Under the pieces are notes generated by a model, which was not told the origin of the DNA, did no database searches, and saw nothing but the letters and a program-made list of their open reading frames with translations. DNA of 64,000 nucleotides from an uncultured Clostridia bacterium (GTDB lineage Bacteria; Bacillota; Clostridia; UBA1381). The position numbers and the translations under genes are program-made. Shown here in pieces: positions 34,475-45,773 of the stretch; the first letter of the stretch is position 1, and each line of letters opens with the position of its first letter. The DNA lies in contig CANQJC010000003.1 in assembly GCA_947624165.1 (NCBI GenBank), forward strand, positions 37,885 to 101,884, given 5' to 3'.

Positions 34475-35773
34475 TTATTTCCTTTCCTTAACGGCAAGAC
34501 CATGAGTATCAAAGCCTTCTACCTCGGCAAACTTATACGCGTGACCGCGTACCTTCTCGAAGCCGTCTCTCGAAGCGTATCCGACAGACGAACGCTTCAG
34601 AAAATCCATAACGGATACCGACGAAAACGTTTTCGCAAATCCACCCGTCGGAAGTATCGCATTCGGTCCCAAAACGAAGTTGCAGAGCGTGACCGGCGTG
34701 TAGTCGCCCAAAAGTATTTCGCCCGCGTTCTTGATTTTCGGGAGCGTGTCGAACGGCTTTTTCGTCATTACCTCCATATGCTCCGGCGCGTATTCGTTAA
34801 CAAAATCAACAGATTCGTCGAGAGAATCTGTAAGAATGACCCCGCCGTACGTTGTAAGGTTCGTTTCTATCCATTCTCTGCGCTTTTTTGAGATTTTTTC
34901 AAGCTGTCTGTTTACAATAGGGATAACTTTATCAACAAGCTCCTTTGAGTGCGTAACAAGAAGTGCCGCGCTGTCGGGTCCGTGTTCGGCTTCGATCATC
35001 CAATCGAGCGCGACATTCTCGGGATCGGCTTCCTCGTCGGCAAGAACGATTATCTCGCTCGGTCCCGCCGGAAGACCCGCGTCTATATGATTCGCAAGAA
35101 CTCTTTTTGCCGCCGTTGCGTAGCTGTTGCCGGGACCGATAATTTTATGGCACTTTGGAATCGTTTCCGTGCCGTAAGCGACAGCCGCCACAGCTTGTAT
35201 TCCACCGACTTTGTAAATCTCTGTAATACCTATAATTTTTGCGGCGGCAAGAATTGCGTCGTCAACCTCGCCCTTTTCATTCGGGGGCGTTACCACAACG
35301 ATTTTCGGCACCTTCGCTACGACGGCGGGAATACCGAGCATACACAATACCGACGGAAAAGAGCCTTTGCCGTGAGGCACATACAGACATACGTCTACAA
35401 TAGGAGTTGTTTTCTCGCCTACCATCAAACCGTCGTCTACCATGGTGAACCACATTTCCTCGGGAAGCTGCTTCTCATGGAAGTCATAAATATTCTTATA
35501 CGCGTATTCTATCGCCTCGCGCGTTTCCTTGTCAAGACGGTTATATCCCGCTTCGATCTCTTCGGGCTTGACCTTCATTTGATCTGCGGTAAGCTGTACA
35601 TGGTCAAATTTGGCGGTATACTCAAGCACGGCGGTGTCTCCGCGTTCCTTTACGTCGTTTGACACTTCCGTTGCGACCTTCATCTGCTCTGTGATATCAA
35701 GCTCGGCGCGTTTCATAATAAAATCATACTGTTCCTTTGTCATTTCTGACAGCTTATAAATATTCGGCGTCAT
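34475..35773 (-). CDS. hisD: divergent histidinol dehydrogenase-family protein (HisD-like)
   Basis: A 432-residue NAD-linked dehydrogenase of the HisD family: VCLYVPHGKGSFPS, YKVGGIQAVAAVAYGTETIP, GPGNSYATAAKRVL, AGPSEIIVLAD and APEHMEV are conserved, including the catalytic Glu-His. The zinc and substrate region departs: SQAEHG reads IEAEHG (the Gln ligand becomes Glu), GDYASGTNHVLPT reads CNFVLGPNAILPT (the Asp ligand becomes Asn and the active-site His becomes Ala). The last ligand (DTHGLAV) is kept. Its start lies 20 nt after the dnaJ stop. True histidinol oxidation is doubtful; related HisD paralogues such as HpsN use other alcohols. Confidence 0.78.
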   Translation of the reverse strand: MTPNIYKLSEMTKEQYDFIMKRAELDITEQMKVATEVSNDVKERGDTAVLEYTAKFDHVQLTADQMKVKPEEIEAGYNRLDKETREAIEYAYKNIYDFHEKQLPEEMWFTMVDDGLMVGEKTTPIVDVCLYVPHGKGSFPSVLCMLGIPAVVAKVPKIVVVTPPNEKGEVDDAILAAAKIIGITEIYKVGGIQAVAAVAYGTETIPKCHKIIGPGNSYATAAKRVLANHIDAGLPAGPSEIIVLADEEADPENVALDWMIEAEHGPDSAALLVTHSKELVDKVIPIVNRQLEKISKKRREWIETNLTTYGGVILTDSLDESVDFVNEYAPEHMEVMTKKPFDTLPKIKNAGEILLGDYTPVTLCNFVLGPNAILPTGGFAKTFSSVSVMDFLKRSSVGYASRDGFEKVRGHAYKFAEVEGFDTHGLAVKERK

Positions 35774-35793
35774 CGTTTTCCTCCTAATTGAGT

Positions 35794-36915
35794 TTATTTA
35801 AGAAAATCCTTCATCTTTTCATAGAAGCTTTTCTTCTGCTTATAATTATTATCCTCATCAAAATCCCGAAGGATCTCCTTTTGCTTCGCTGTTAAATTGC
35901 GCGGTACTTCCACATTTACCGTAACATACTGGTCGCCGCGCGATTTGCTTCTCAGATACGGTATGCCCTTACCCTTCATACGGAATCTCGAAGCACTCTG
36001 CGTACCTTCGGGTATCGTCAATTCAACGGGTCCGTCAAGCGTCGGAACTTTAAGCGTCGCGCCCAAAGCCGCCTGAACAAATGTGATAGGCATATCAATA
36101 AGTACGTTATTTCCCTCGCGTCGGAAAATTTCATGCGGACGAACTCTTACCGTAAGCAGAAGATCTCCGCTTTGACCTCCCCTGCTTCCCGCTTCACCCT
36201 TGCCTGAAAGCTGTATGGTTTGTCCGTTGTCTATTCCCGCGGGAATTTGAACCTCTATTGTTTTGTTTTTTCTGACATTTCCCGTACCGCGGCATTCTCT
36301 GCACGGTTCCTTTATTATCTTACCTTCACCGTGACATGTCGGACATACGGTTTCCGTCGTCATATAGCCCAGAATGGTACGTTGCTGCGTCTGTACTCGT
36401 CCCGTACCTCGGCAGTTTGAACAGGTCGTTACGGTAGTACCCTTTTTCGCACCCGTACCGCCGCACGCTTCACATTTTTCCTGTGTCGTAACGTTTAAGC
36501 TGCGTTTACATCCGAATGCTGCTTCCTCAAAGCTTATCTCGACCGCTTGGCGAATATCCGCGCCGCGTTTGGGACCGTTTCTGCGACCGCCGCCAAAGCC
36601 GCCGAAGCCGCCGAACATATCAAATATATCCCCAAAATCAAAACCCGCGCCGTTAAATCCTCCGCCGCCGAAATTCGGATCCACTCCCACGTGTCCGAAT
36701 CTGTCGTAATTTGCTTTTTTCTCAGGATCCGAAAGGACTTGATAGGCTTCGTTTACCTCTTTGAATTTTTCTTCGGCATTTTTGTCGCCCGGATTTAAAT
36801 CAGGATGGTATTTTTTACTTTGCCTTCTGAAAGCTTTCTTTATTTCTTCGTCGGACGCTCCCTTTTGAACGCCCAAAACCTCATAATAATCTCTTTTTTC
36901 AGCCAATTTTTTCAC
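35794..36915 (-). CDS. dnaJ: chaperone protein DnaJ
   Basis: Hsp40 cochaperone, 373 residues. J domain with the HPD triad ([18 protein letters not shown]), Gly/Phe-rich stretch ([22 protein letters not shown]), four CxxCxGxG zinc repeats ([42 protein letters not shown]) and the C-terminal substrate-binding fold. It stimulates DnaK ATPase. A terminator hairpin separates it from dnaK, and hisD follows after 20 nt. Confidence 0.97.
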   Translation of the reverse strand: MKKLAEKRDYYEVLGVQKGASDEEIKKAFRRQSKKYHPDLNPGDKNAEEKFKEVNEAYQVLSDPEKKANYDRFGHVGVDPNFGGGGFNGAGFDFGDIFDMFGGFGGFGGGRRNGPKRGADIRQAVEISFEEAAFGCKRSLNVTTQEKCEACGGTGAKKGTTVTTCSNCRGTGRVQTQQRTILGYMTTETVCPTCHGEGKIIKEPCRECRGTGNVRKNKTIEVQIPAGIDNGQTIQLSGKGEAGSRGGQSGDLLLTVRVRPHEIFRREGNNVLIDMPITFVQAALGATLKVPTLDGPVELTIPEGTQSASRFRMKGKGIPYLRSKSRGDQYVTVNVEVPRNLTAKQKEILRDFDEDNNYKQKKSFYEKMKDFLK

Positions 36916-36996
36916 CTGCCTGATATATTATACTAAATTTGCGTTTATTTGTAAAGAGTGTTTTCATTTATTACGTAAAATATAATTTACCGAAAA

Positions 36997-37021
36997 CAGG
37001 GCTGCCGTCATAGCAGCCCTG
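36997..37021 (-). terminator. terminator between dnaK and dnaJ
   Basis: CAGGGCTGC / GCAGCCCTG followed on the minus strand by TTTTC. The short U run suggests partial termination, leaving less dnaJ than dnaK transcript. Confidence 0.75.
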
Positions 37022-37041
37022 CGCCGTTTTAAATAATCATA

Positions 37042-38868
<1,827 letters not shown>

Positions 38869-38893
38869 TTATTTCCTCCTTATAATAATCAAA

Positions 38894-39442
38894 TTAGTTT
38901 GCTACTTTAACCATACTGTGACGAACCACTCGGTTGTCTTTATATATGTAGCCCTTCATAAGCTCCTCCACAACCGTGTTATCATCTATGGTCTCGTCCT
39001 CAATGTGCATTACGGCGTTATGAAGGTTTGGGTCAAACTGCTCTCCGAGTGCTTCGATCGGCTTGATCCCGAGTTTTGACATTGTTTCCTCAAACTGCTT
39101 CATGACCATTTCAACGCCTTCCTTGAGTTTTTTCCCTTCCTCGGTCGTTACCTCGGTCTGTAAGGCGCGTTCAAGATTGTCGCCGATAGGAAGTATCGCC
39201 GCCGCCGCGTCTATGATCGCATCGCCGTAACGCATATCCTTCTCACGCTGTGTACGCTTTTGAAAATTATCAAACTCGGCGTACAGACGCATATATTTAT
39301 CGGTTTGATCTTTAAGCTTTTCCTCAAGAATTTCCTCCTGTGTTTTTTCTTCGGCTTTTTCTTCGGTCGTCTCCTCCGAAACGGTTTCACATTCCGTTTC
39401 TTCTTCGCTGCGTTCGTTATCTAATTCTTCGTTTAATTCCAT
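38894..39442 (-). CDS. grpE: nucleotide exchange factor GrpE
   Basis: DnaK nucleotide exchange factor, 182 residues. A disordered, Glu-rich N-terminus (EEETECETVSEETTEEKAEEK) is followed by the long dimer helix (YAEFDNFQKRTQREKD) and the beta head with LGEQFDPNLHNAVMHIED. It lies 16 nt after hrcA. Confidence 0.96.
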   Translation of the reverse strand: MELNEELDNERSEEETECETVSEETTEEKAEEKTQEEILEEKLKDQTDKYMRLYAEFDNFQKRTQREKDMRYGDAIIDAAAAILPIGDNLERALQTEVTTEEGKKLKEGVEMVMKQFEETMSKLGIKPIEALGEQFDPNLHNAVMHIEDETIDDNTVVEELMKGYIYKDNRVVRHSMVKVAN

Positions 39443-39458
39443 TTTATTACTCCTTTCC

Positions 39459-40496
39459 TCAGCTTCCGTCCATGTAGTAACCGAGTATTTTATCTATTTC
39501 ATTTGAAATAAGATCGAGACTTGCAAACACCTTCGAATAATTCATTCGCTTCGGTCCTATAACGGCAAGTCTGCCGCCGGAACCGTTTCGAAGCGAATAA
39601 TTAACGCTTACGAGCGAGCAGTCCTGCAATATTTCAAAATCATTTTCCTTTCCTATTTTTGCCTTTATCCCTTCCGCGTTATCGGTTTCTATTATTTTTC
39701 TTAAATTTTCCTTATCCTCCAGGAAAGACAGTATTTTCTCCGCTTTGTCAACATTACTGTATTCTGGATAATGAAGAATCGACTTAGCGTTGTTTACATA
39801 TATTTCCGTTTCCGAATCCTCGGTTATTATATCATATACGAAGCGGATCATCTCCGCAAGTGCCTTTGAATCGAGACTTGTATTTTTCTCCGTTTCCTCT
39901 CTGATTTCCTCGAACATCTCAAAATTGATATCGGACGACTTCTTACCCGCGAGCTTTGAATTTAAAATTCGTGAAAGCACTTCACAATTTTTTTCGTCTA
40001 TTTCGGTATTTATCGCCCTGCTTTTTACCTCGCGCGTCACAACGATGAGCATGACCGTGTGACTTGATATGTTTACAAGGTCAATTTTCCTTATCTGAGA
40101 ATCATTCACGCTCGGCGCGGTCGCAACCGTGGTATATTCGGTAAGATTGGACGCGATCGCCGCGGCGTACTTAATAATCTTTTCAAGCTGACTGACGCGC
40201 GTTTTCAGGAGTGCCTGAAGCTGCGCGACAGCTTCCATACCGATTTTGTAATTACTCATAAGTGAGTTTACATAAAATCTGTAACCCGCGTCTGACGGGA
40301 TGCGTCCGGCCGAGGTATGCGGCTGTACAAGATATCCCATTTCCTCAAGATCCGCCATCTCGTTTCTTATGGTCGCGCTCGACAAACCGAGGTTTTCTTT
40401 TTTCGAAATCGCCCTTGAACCGACCGGCTCGGCTGTACCTATATATTCATCTATGATTGCCTGGAGTATCTTTCTTTTTCTTTCGCTTAAATCCAT
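39459..40496 (-). CDS. hrcA: heat-inducible transcription repressor HrcA
   Basis: Represses class I heat-shock genes by binding CIRCE and needs GroE for activity. The 345-residue protein starts DLSERKRKILQAIIDEYIGTAEPVGSRAIS (winged helix) and contains LSSATIRNEMADLEEMGYL and the GAF-like core. The track opens at 40505, but the ATG at 40496 has GAAAGGA at better spacing and is the usual family start. The CIRCE element 31 nt upstream shows autoregulation. Confidence 0.96.
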   Translation of the reverse strand: MDLSERKRKILQAIIDEYIGTAEPVGSRAISKKENLGLSSATIRNEMADLEEMGYLVQPHTSAGRIPSDAGYRFYVNSLMSNYKIGMEAVAQLQALLKTRVSQLEKIIKYAAAIASNLTEYTTVATAPSVNDSQIRKIDLVNISSHTVMLIVVTREVKSRAINTEIDEKNCEVLSRILNSKLAGKKSSDINFEMFEEIREETEKNTSLDSKALAEMIRFVYDIITEDSETEIYVNNAKSILHYPEYSNVDKAEKILSFLEDKENLRKIIETDNAEGIKAKIGKENDFEILQDCSLVSVNYSLRNGSGGRLAVIGPKRMNYSKVFASLDLISNEIDKILGYYMDGS

Positions 40497-40526
40497 GACA
40501 ATCATTCCTTTCTCAGAATTTATTTG

Positions 40527-40553
40527 TTAGCACTCATTCGCCTTGAGTGCTAA
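40527..40553 (-). promoter_or_regulatory. CIRCE operator
   Basis: Perfect TTAGCACTC-N9-GAGTGCTAA, the HrcA binding site, immediately upstream of hrcA. Confidence 0.97.
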
Positions 40554-40560
40554 CAAGTAT

Positions 40561-40589
40561 AAGATACCACTATTACATTTAAATGTCAA
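40561..40589 (-). promoter_or_regulatory. promoter of the heat-shock operon
   Basis: Minus-strand TTGACA, 17 nt, TATCTT; CIRCE sits at the expected transcription start. Confidence 0.75.
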
Positions 40590-40624
40590 GCGGTTAATAT
40601 GATTTTTCATAAATTATTAACAAT

Positions 40625-41722
40625 TTATACAAATTCACACAATACGGAATTTGAAACGTCGATCCCGCGATCCGTAAGCGAATAAAAGCCGCCGCAGCTT
40701 TTAATAAGTCCGAGCGAAATAAATTTTTTCAATTTGTCGCCGTAAATATCTTCGATTCGTTCATTAAAGCGAGCGGCGAAACGCGCTGCGTCTATTCCCC
40801 TGTCCATCCTAAGTCCTGTAATGATATATTCCGATATCTCGTCGTCACGCGTGAGAAGCGTTACGGTCTTTTCCGCTCCCATAATGTATTCCTCCAAAAT
40901 CGAAGTGTTGTAAAACCTCTTGCCGTCCATATATGAGTGCGCAGCCGCGCCAAGACCTACGTATTCCTCAAACGTCCAGTATTTTATGTTGTGGCGGCAC
41001 TCGAAACCGTCCCGTGCAAAATTCGATATTTCATATCGCGCAAATCCGTTTTTGTTCAGAAAATCCTTTGTAAAAGCATACATATCTCTTTCATCGTCGT
41101 CGTTCGGCAATGTAACGGCACCATTTGAATACTCGTCATAAAGCGCGGTTCCTTCCTCCATAATAAGGCTGTACGCGCTTATATGCGTTATCGGAAGCTT
41201 TACGGCGGTATTCAACGTATCGGAAAGAGCAGTTATATTCTGCGACGGCAGCGCGGTCATTATATCAATATTTATATTTGAAAATCCGTTTTCCTTAAGT
41301 TGCCAAATTGTATTATATGCCGTTTTTGCGTCATGTATTCGCCCGATTCGGCGAAGCTCTTCATCGCAAAACGACTGTACTCCCACGCTGACACGATTAA
41401 CGCCGCCCGAAAGCATGGCGTTGATTTTATCATCGTCGACCGTACCCGGATTTATCTCCATCGTAAACTCGTAATCGTCAGGAATGTCAAATGTGTCGAA
41501 ACACATACGGCAGACAGTCTCGATTTGTTTCGGCGTCAATAATGAAGGCGTTCCCCCGCCTATAAAAATCGTATCCGCTTTTTCTCCGCGATACATCTTC
41601 GCTTCCTTTTTCAAAGCGGAGACGTATTCATCGGCGAGTGCCGTCTTGTCGGGATATGAAACAAAATCACAGTATTTGCACTTGCGCACGCAAAACGGAA
41701 TATGAATATAAATACCTTTCAT
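40625..41722 (-). CDS. hemW: HemW-type radical SAM protein
   Basis: A 365-residue radical SAM protein. The cluster motif is CVRKCKYCDF (CxxxCxxC) in IPFCVRKCKYCDFVSY, followed by TIFIGGGTPSLL and GVQSFCDEELRRIGRIH. It matches HemW, a heme chaperone once annotated as oxygen-independent coproporphyrinogen oxidase. The start at 41722 has GAAAGGA at 6 nt, better than the track start. It lies directly upstream of hrcA, as in B. subtilis. Confidence 0.92.
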   Translation of the reverse strand: MKGIYIHIPFCVRKCKYCDFVSYPDKTALADEYVSALKKEAKMYRGEKADTIFIGGGTPSLLTPKQIETVCRMCFDTFDIPDDYEFTMEINPGTVDDDKINAMLSGGVNRVSVGVQSFCDEELRRIGRIHDAKTAYNTIWQLKENGFSNINIDIMTALPSQNITALSDTLNTAVKLPITHISAYSLIMEEGTALYDEYSNGAVTLPNDDDERDMYAFTKDFLNKNGFARYEISNFARDGFECRHNIKYWTFEEYVGLGAAAHSYMDGKRFYNTSILEEYIMGAEKTVTLLTRDDEISEYIITGLRMDRGIDAARFAARFNERIEDIYGDKLKKFISLGLIKSCGGFYSLTDRGIDVSNSVLCEFV

Positions 41723-41741
41723 ATTTAATCCTTTCATGAAA

Positions 41742-41766
41742 AAAGGGACTTAACGTCCCCTTTTAT
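41742..41766 (-). terminator. terminator after the CD1247-type gene
   Basis: AAAGGGGAC / GTCCCTTTT hairpin, followed by T residues on the minus strand, between the 41771-42226 gene and hemW. Confidence 0.7.
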
Positions 41767-41770
41767 TTAA

Positions 41771-42226
41771 TTATTCCTCCGAATCTTCTTCGCAGTCAAA
41801 CTCAAGCTCGATTTCCTCATGGCAATTAGGGCATACGATGGAATTTTCATCGTCGATCATGTCAAAATCTATCATAACGTCTTCTCCGCAGTTGGGACAT
41901 TCGATTTCAAAGTAATCGCTGCCGTCCTCATAAAGATCGTCGTCATAATCGCCGTCAATAGCATCGTCTTCATCGCAATCGCCGTCTTCATCGTCAAGTT
42001 CGTCTCCGTAAAAATCATCGGCAATTGCGAACACGCTTTCGTCAAGCTCGTCAAACGCATCTTCAAGTTCCTCAACGCGCGCGTCAAGCTCCTCCACTCT
42101 CTGAGCCGCTTCGCCGAGCAAATCAATAAGTTTTATGATAAGCTTACCCTCGTCGCTTTTGGGACTGATATCCAAGCCGTCCGCATAGCCTTTGATGTAG
42201 GAAACCTTTTTTGTCAAATCTTCCAT
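41771..42226 (-). CDS. acidic CD1247-domain protein with C-terminal zinc ribbon
   Basis: A 151-residue, very acidic protein. The N-terminal 60 residues (VSYIKGYADGLDI...LLGEAAQRVEELDARVEELEDAFDEL) form a coiled-coil like the CD1247 N-terminal domain. An Asp-rich linker follows, then a zinc ribbon (CPNCGEDVMIDFD, CPNCHEEIELEF). Function unknown. It follows efp by 25 nt and is cotranscribed with it. Confidence 0.8.
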   Translation of the reverse strand: MEDLTKKVSYIKGYADGLDISPKSDEGKLIIKLIDLLGEAAQRVEELDARVEELEDAFDELDESVFAIADDFYGDELDDEDGDCDEDDAIDGDYDDDLYEDGSDYFEIECPNCGEDVMIDFDMIDDENSIVCPNCHEEIELEFDCEEDSEE

Positions 42227-42251
42227 AACAATACCTTTCCGAAAGCTCGTA

Positions 42252-42812
42252 TTATTTAACTCGCTCCATATATTCTCCGGTTCTCGTGTCTACTCTTATA
42301 ACTTCGTTTACGTCAACGAACAGCGGGACCTGAATAGTCGCGCCCGTTTCGAGCGTCGCAGGCTTGGTCGCGTTGGTTGACGTATTGCCGGCAAATCCCG
42401 GTTCCGTCTCCGTGACCTGAAGCTCAACGAACGTGGGAGGTTCAACGCCGAAAATGTTGCCCTTATACGACATTACCTTGCACACATCGTTTTCCTTGAC
42501 AAATTTCATCTGTTCTTCTATTTCGGCTTTGGCGATGTCGATCATGTCGTATGTCTCGTTATCCATGAAATGATAAAAATCGTCGTCGCCGTATGAATAA
42601 GCCATGTCTTTTCTGTCGATATGGGCCTCCTCAAATTTTTCCGTAGGACGGAATGTTTTTTCAACAACGCCGCCGCTTATTATATTCTTGAGCTTCGTTC
42701 TGACGAACGCCGCGCCCTTTCCCGGCTTAACGTGCTGAAACTCGACAATTTGATATACGTTGCCCTCATGTTCAAAAGTTCTGCCGTTTCTAAAATCGCC
42801 TGCTGTAATCAT
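42252..42812 (-). CDS. efp: translation elongation factor P
   Basis: EF-P relieves ribosome stalling at polyproline runs. The 186-residue protein has three OB-like domains: [37 protein letters not shown] (KOW-like, with the modified-lysine loop in the VKPGKG region) and the C-terminal [28 protein letters not shown]. Proline-rich targets occur nearby, including the subtilase with about 85 Pro/Thr residues at 50.9 kb. Confidence 0.97.
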   Translation of the reverse strand: MITAGDFRNGRTFEHEGNVYQIVEFQHVKPGKGAAFVRTKLKNIISGGVVEKTFRPTEKFEEAHIDRKDMAYSYGDDDFYHFMDNETYDMIDIAKAEIEEQMKFVKENDVCKVMSYKGNIFGVEPPTFVELQVTETEPGFAGNTSTNATKPATLETGATIQVPLFVDVNEVIRVDTRTGEYMERVK

Positions 42813-42852
42813 AAATAATCCTCCTAAATCTTTCGTGATTTATATATTATAT

Positions 42853-42881
42853 ATTCTAATATATTTTATGAAAAAAATCAA
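42853..42881 (-). promoter_or_regulatory. promoter of efp
   Basis: Minus-strand TTGATT, 17 nt, TAGAAT. It lies 41 nt before the efp ATG. Confidence 0.55.
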
Positions 42882-42915
42882 GGTATAAATAAAAAAAATT
42901 TCCAAAAGCGGCGAA

Positions 42916-43773
42916 TTATCCGTACTTTTCAGCCATCATAACGCCCGAAATTATCATCGCGCCGCCGAAATACTGAACAAATTGCATACTTTCGCCCAAA
43001 AAGAAAATCCCGATAAGAATAGTTGTTATCGGTTCAAAAGCAGATAAGATACCCGCAGTCGACGCGCCCTCATAACGTACTCCGGCTTGAAAAAGAGGTA
43101 TCGCTCCGAGAGTGATGAGAAACGACACGAGCGACGAATAAATCCACCCGCGCGCACTGATCCCCGCAAACGAGATGTTGTCGGTCAGCGCGCCGAAAAT
43201 GAGCGTACACGCGCTCGTTATTATCATAAGGTAAAATGTAAGCTTTATATAATCCATATTATCTATACCCGAATGATCCATGTATATCACGTAAAAGCTG
43301 TAAAAAATTCCCGACATCACCGCAAGCATTACGCCCATTTTATCCGCAGCGGTCGTTATATCCACAAAAAGGAATATGCCGATCGTGACAAACATAACGG
43401 CGGCAAGCTTCAACTTTGTAATTTTTTCGCGGTAAACCAACGCCGAAACGATAACTATAATGAGCGGATATATAAAGTGAAGCGTCGTTGCAAGTCCTGT
43501 CGAAATATAATCGTAAGCCGCATACAGCGAAATTATCGACAGGGAACCGCCGAACGCACTGAAAATGATAATACTGTAAAGCTCCTTACGCATAAGCCGA
43601 AACGACTGATGGCGAAAAAGCATAATAAAAAACAAAAGCGGGATCATCAGTGATGTACGCAGAAACGTCAGCGTAATACCGTTAACACCGCCTTCGTAAG
43701 CAAATTTGGAAAGCAAAGGTGCCGTTCCGTATATCACGGCTGACAGCACCAGACATATTTTCCCTCTTGTCAC
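42916..43773 (-). CDS. EamA/DMT-family transporter
   Basis: A 285-residue membrane protein with ten predicted helices in two EamA repeats (SAVIYGTAPLLSKFAYEGGVNGITLTFLRT and ending FEPITTILIGIFFLGESMQFVQYFGGAMIISGV). The superfamily exports small metabolites; the substrate is not readable. I use GTG 43773, which has AGGAGG at 7 nt; the track start at 43839 has no comparable ribosome binding site. It follows nadE on the same strand after a hairpin. Confidence 0.82.
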   Translation of the reverse strand: MTRGKICLVLSAVIYGTAPLLSKFAYEGGVNGITLTFLRTSLMIPLLFFIMLFRHQSFRLMRKELYSIIIFSAFGGSLSIISLYAAYDYISTGLATTLHFIYPLIIVIVSALVYREKITKLKLAAVMFVTIGIFLFVDITTAADKMGVMLAVMSGIFYSFYVIYMDHSGIDNMDYIKLTFYLMIITSACTLIFGALTDNISFAGISARGWIYSSLVSFLITLGAIPLFQAGVRYEGASTAGILSAFEPITTILIGIFFLGESMQFVQYFGGAMIISGVMMAEKYG

Positions 43774-43788
43774 AGAAATCCCTCCTAC

Positions 43789-43809
43789 GAAGGACTTTAA
43801 AAGTCCTTC
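43789..43809 (-). other. hairpin between nadE and the EamA gene
   Basis: GAAGGACTT / AAGTCCTTC with a 3-nt loop and no T run. It lies directly upstream of the EamA ribosome binding site and could affect its translation or mRNA stability. Confidence 0.5.
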
Positions 43810-43835
43810 AAAATTCGTTCCGCGGACAAGTATAA

Positions 43836-45746
43836 TCATAGATTTTCAATTTCTCGAAGCCATATATCCGCAGACGCGTCCGACGGCATACGCCAGTCGC
43901 CTCTGGGAGAAAGAGCAACGCTACCCACCTTCGGTCCGTCGGGCAGACAAGATCTTTTAAACTGCTGTGCGAAGAATCTTCTGTAAAAAACCTTCATCCA
44001 TTCGATTATTACCTTTTCATCATATTCGCCCTTAAATGCATAAGCTGCCAGGCGGTATATTTTCCTCGGTGAAAAACCAAATCGTATAATATTATACAGA
44101 AAGAAATCGTGCAGCTCATAAGGACCTACTATATTTTCCGTTTTCTGAGATATTTTGCCGTCCTTGGGCGGAAGAAGCTCGGGGCTGACGGGTGTGTCGA
44201 GAATATCCCGAAGCGTCTTTCTGAGCGCGTCGTTATCGGTCCTATCCGCTTCGTAATCGACAAGATGACGTATAAGCGTTTTCGGTACGCCCGCGTTTAC
44301 GGCGTACATTGACATATGATCTCCGTTATACGTCGCCCAGCCCAAAGCGAGTTCCGACATATCGCCCGTACCTATTACAAGTCCGCCGCTTTGATTGGCA
44401 ATATCCATTAAAACCTGCGTTCTTTCTCTCGCCTGCGCGTTTTCGTATGTCACATCGCACACGTTCGGGTCATGCCCTATATCGCGGAAATGAATATTCA
44501 CCGCGTCGCTTATATTTATTTCTTTAAGCGTAACTCCGAGCGATTCGGCAAAATTCACCGCGTTGGAACGAGTACGTTCCGTCGTCCCGAAGCACGGCAT
44601 CGTTACCGCGATTATATTCTTCCTGTCGAGCGAGAGACTGTCATACGCGCGAACGGCGACAAGCAAAGCGAGCGTGGAGTCAAGTCCTCCGCTTACGCCT
44701 ATCACAACGGTTTTGGAATGTGTGTGTTCAAGACGCTTCATAAGTCCCATGGACTGTATCGTAAGAATTTCCTCGCTGCGTTTCGCGCGTTTTGCGTTAT
44801 CGGCAGGTACAAACGGAAGTTTCTCAACGTGCCGCGTAAGTTCTGTTTCGCCGAGATCTGCGTCAAGCTCTACGGTCACATAATCGGAAGCGTCCGAAAT
44901 TTTGTAGGTATTGCTTCTTTTTCTCTCGTTTATCAGTCTTTCCAAATCGATCTCACTATATACGCACTCGTTTTTAAAACGCGCGCTTCTTGCAAGGACC
45001 GCACCGTTTTCGGCAATAATGTTATCTGCGGAAAAGACAAGGTCTGTCGTGGATTCGCCATACCCTGACGAAGCGTAAACATACGCGCCGTAAATCCTCG
45101 CCGACTGGCTCTTGACAAGCATTTCACGGTACTCGTCCTTCGCAACGACCGCATTACTAGCCGAAAGATTCGCGATGATGACCGCTCCCGCCGCCGCGTG
45201 TTCGCTTGAAGGCGGTGCCGCAGTCCATAGATCCTCGCAGATTTCAATCGCCATTATAAAATCGGGACAGCTTTTTATTTTGAACAATATATTAGCCCCG
45301 AACGGAACCTCGCTGCCGAGAATATTTATAAATTCCACTCCGCGTTTTCCCGCGCAAAAATGTCTCGCTTCGTAAAATTCCGAGTAATTGGGTATACTCA
45401 GCTTGGGAACAACGCCCTTGATCTCTCCTCGGTTGATCACAACGGCGCAGTTGAAAAGCTTTTGACGCACAACGAGCGGAATACCGATAACGGCGGTAAT
45501 ATCCAACCCGCGCGTTTCGTCTGCAATTTTCTTTGCGGCAGCAAGCGCGCCGTCGAGAAGCGTGCTTTGCAGGAATAGATCTCCGCATGTATATCCCGTT
45601 ACGCAAAGTTCGGGAAAAACGATGAGCTTTATGTTGTTTCCCGACGCTTTCCTTATTTCCTCGATTATACGTTCTGCGTTATGATCCGTATCGGCGACGC
45701 GTATATCGGGCGTCACGGCGGCGCAGCGCACAAATCCGTCCTTCAT
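43836..45746 (-). CDS. nadE: glutamine-dependent NAD+ synthetase
   Basis: Last step of NAD synthesis: amidation of nicotinic acid adenine dinucleotide. The 636-residue enzyme has the N-terminal nitrilase-type glutaminase with its E-K-C triad (VFPELC; KLSIPN; EICEDLW) and the C-terminal synthetase with GVSGGLDSTLALL and GTGDMSELALGW. The product joins NadABC and NiaR in one NAD pathway, although those genes lie 7-12 kb away. Confidence 0.96.
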   Translation of the reverse strand: MKDGFVRCAAVTPDIRVADTDHNAERIIEEIRKASGNNIKLIVFPELCVTGYTCGDLFLQSTLLDGALAAAKKIADETRGLDITAVIGIPLVVRQKLFNCAVVINRGEIKGVVPKLSIPNYSEFYEARHFCAGKRGVEFINILGSEVPFGANILFKIKSCPDFIMAIEICEDLWTAAPPSSEHAAAGAVIIANLSASNAVVAKDEYREMLVKSQSARIYGAYVYASSGYGESTTDLVFSADNIIAENGAVLARSARFKNECVYSEIDLERLINERKRSNTYKISDASDYVTVELDADLGETELTRHVEKLPFVPADNAKRAKRSEEILTIQSMGLMKRLEHTHSKTVVIGVSGGLDSTLALLVAVRAYDSLSLDRKNIIAVTMPCFGTTERTRSNAVNFAESLGVTLKEINISDAVNIHFRDIGHDPNVCDVTYENAQARERTQVLMDIANQSGGLVIGTGDMSELALGWATYNGDHMSMYAVNAGVPKTLIRHLVDYEADRTDNDALRKTLRDILDTPVSPELLPPKDGKISQKTENIVGPYELHDFFLYNIIRFGFSPRKIYRLAAYAFKGEYDEKVIIEWMKVFYRRFFAQQFKRSCLPDGPKVGSVALSPRGDWRMPSDASADIWLREIENL

Positions 45747-45773
45747 ATAATTTTCCTTTCCGCATCCAATCGT

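Noticed and set aside
34949-35662. 237-residue plus-strand ORF
   Set aside because: Antisense of the HisD-like gene; no ribosome binding site or recognisable fold.
43087-43653. 188-residue plus-strand ORF rich in Arg/Tyr
   Set aside because: Antisense to the EamA transporter; no domain found.
44472-45068. 198-residue plus-strand ORF
   Set aside because: Antisense to nadE with random-looking composition.
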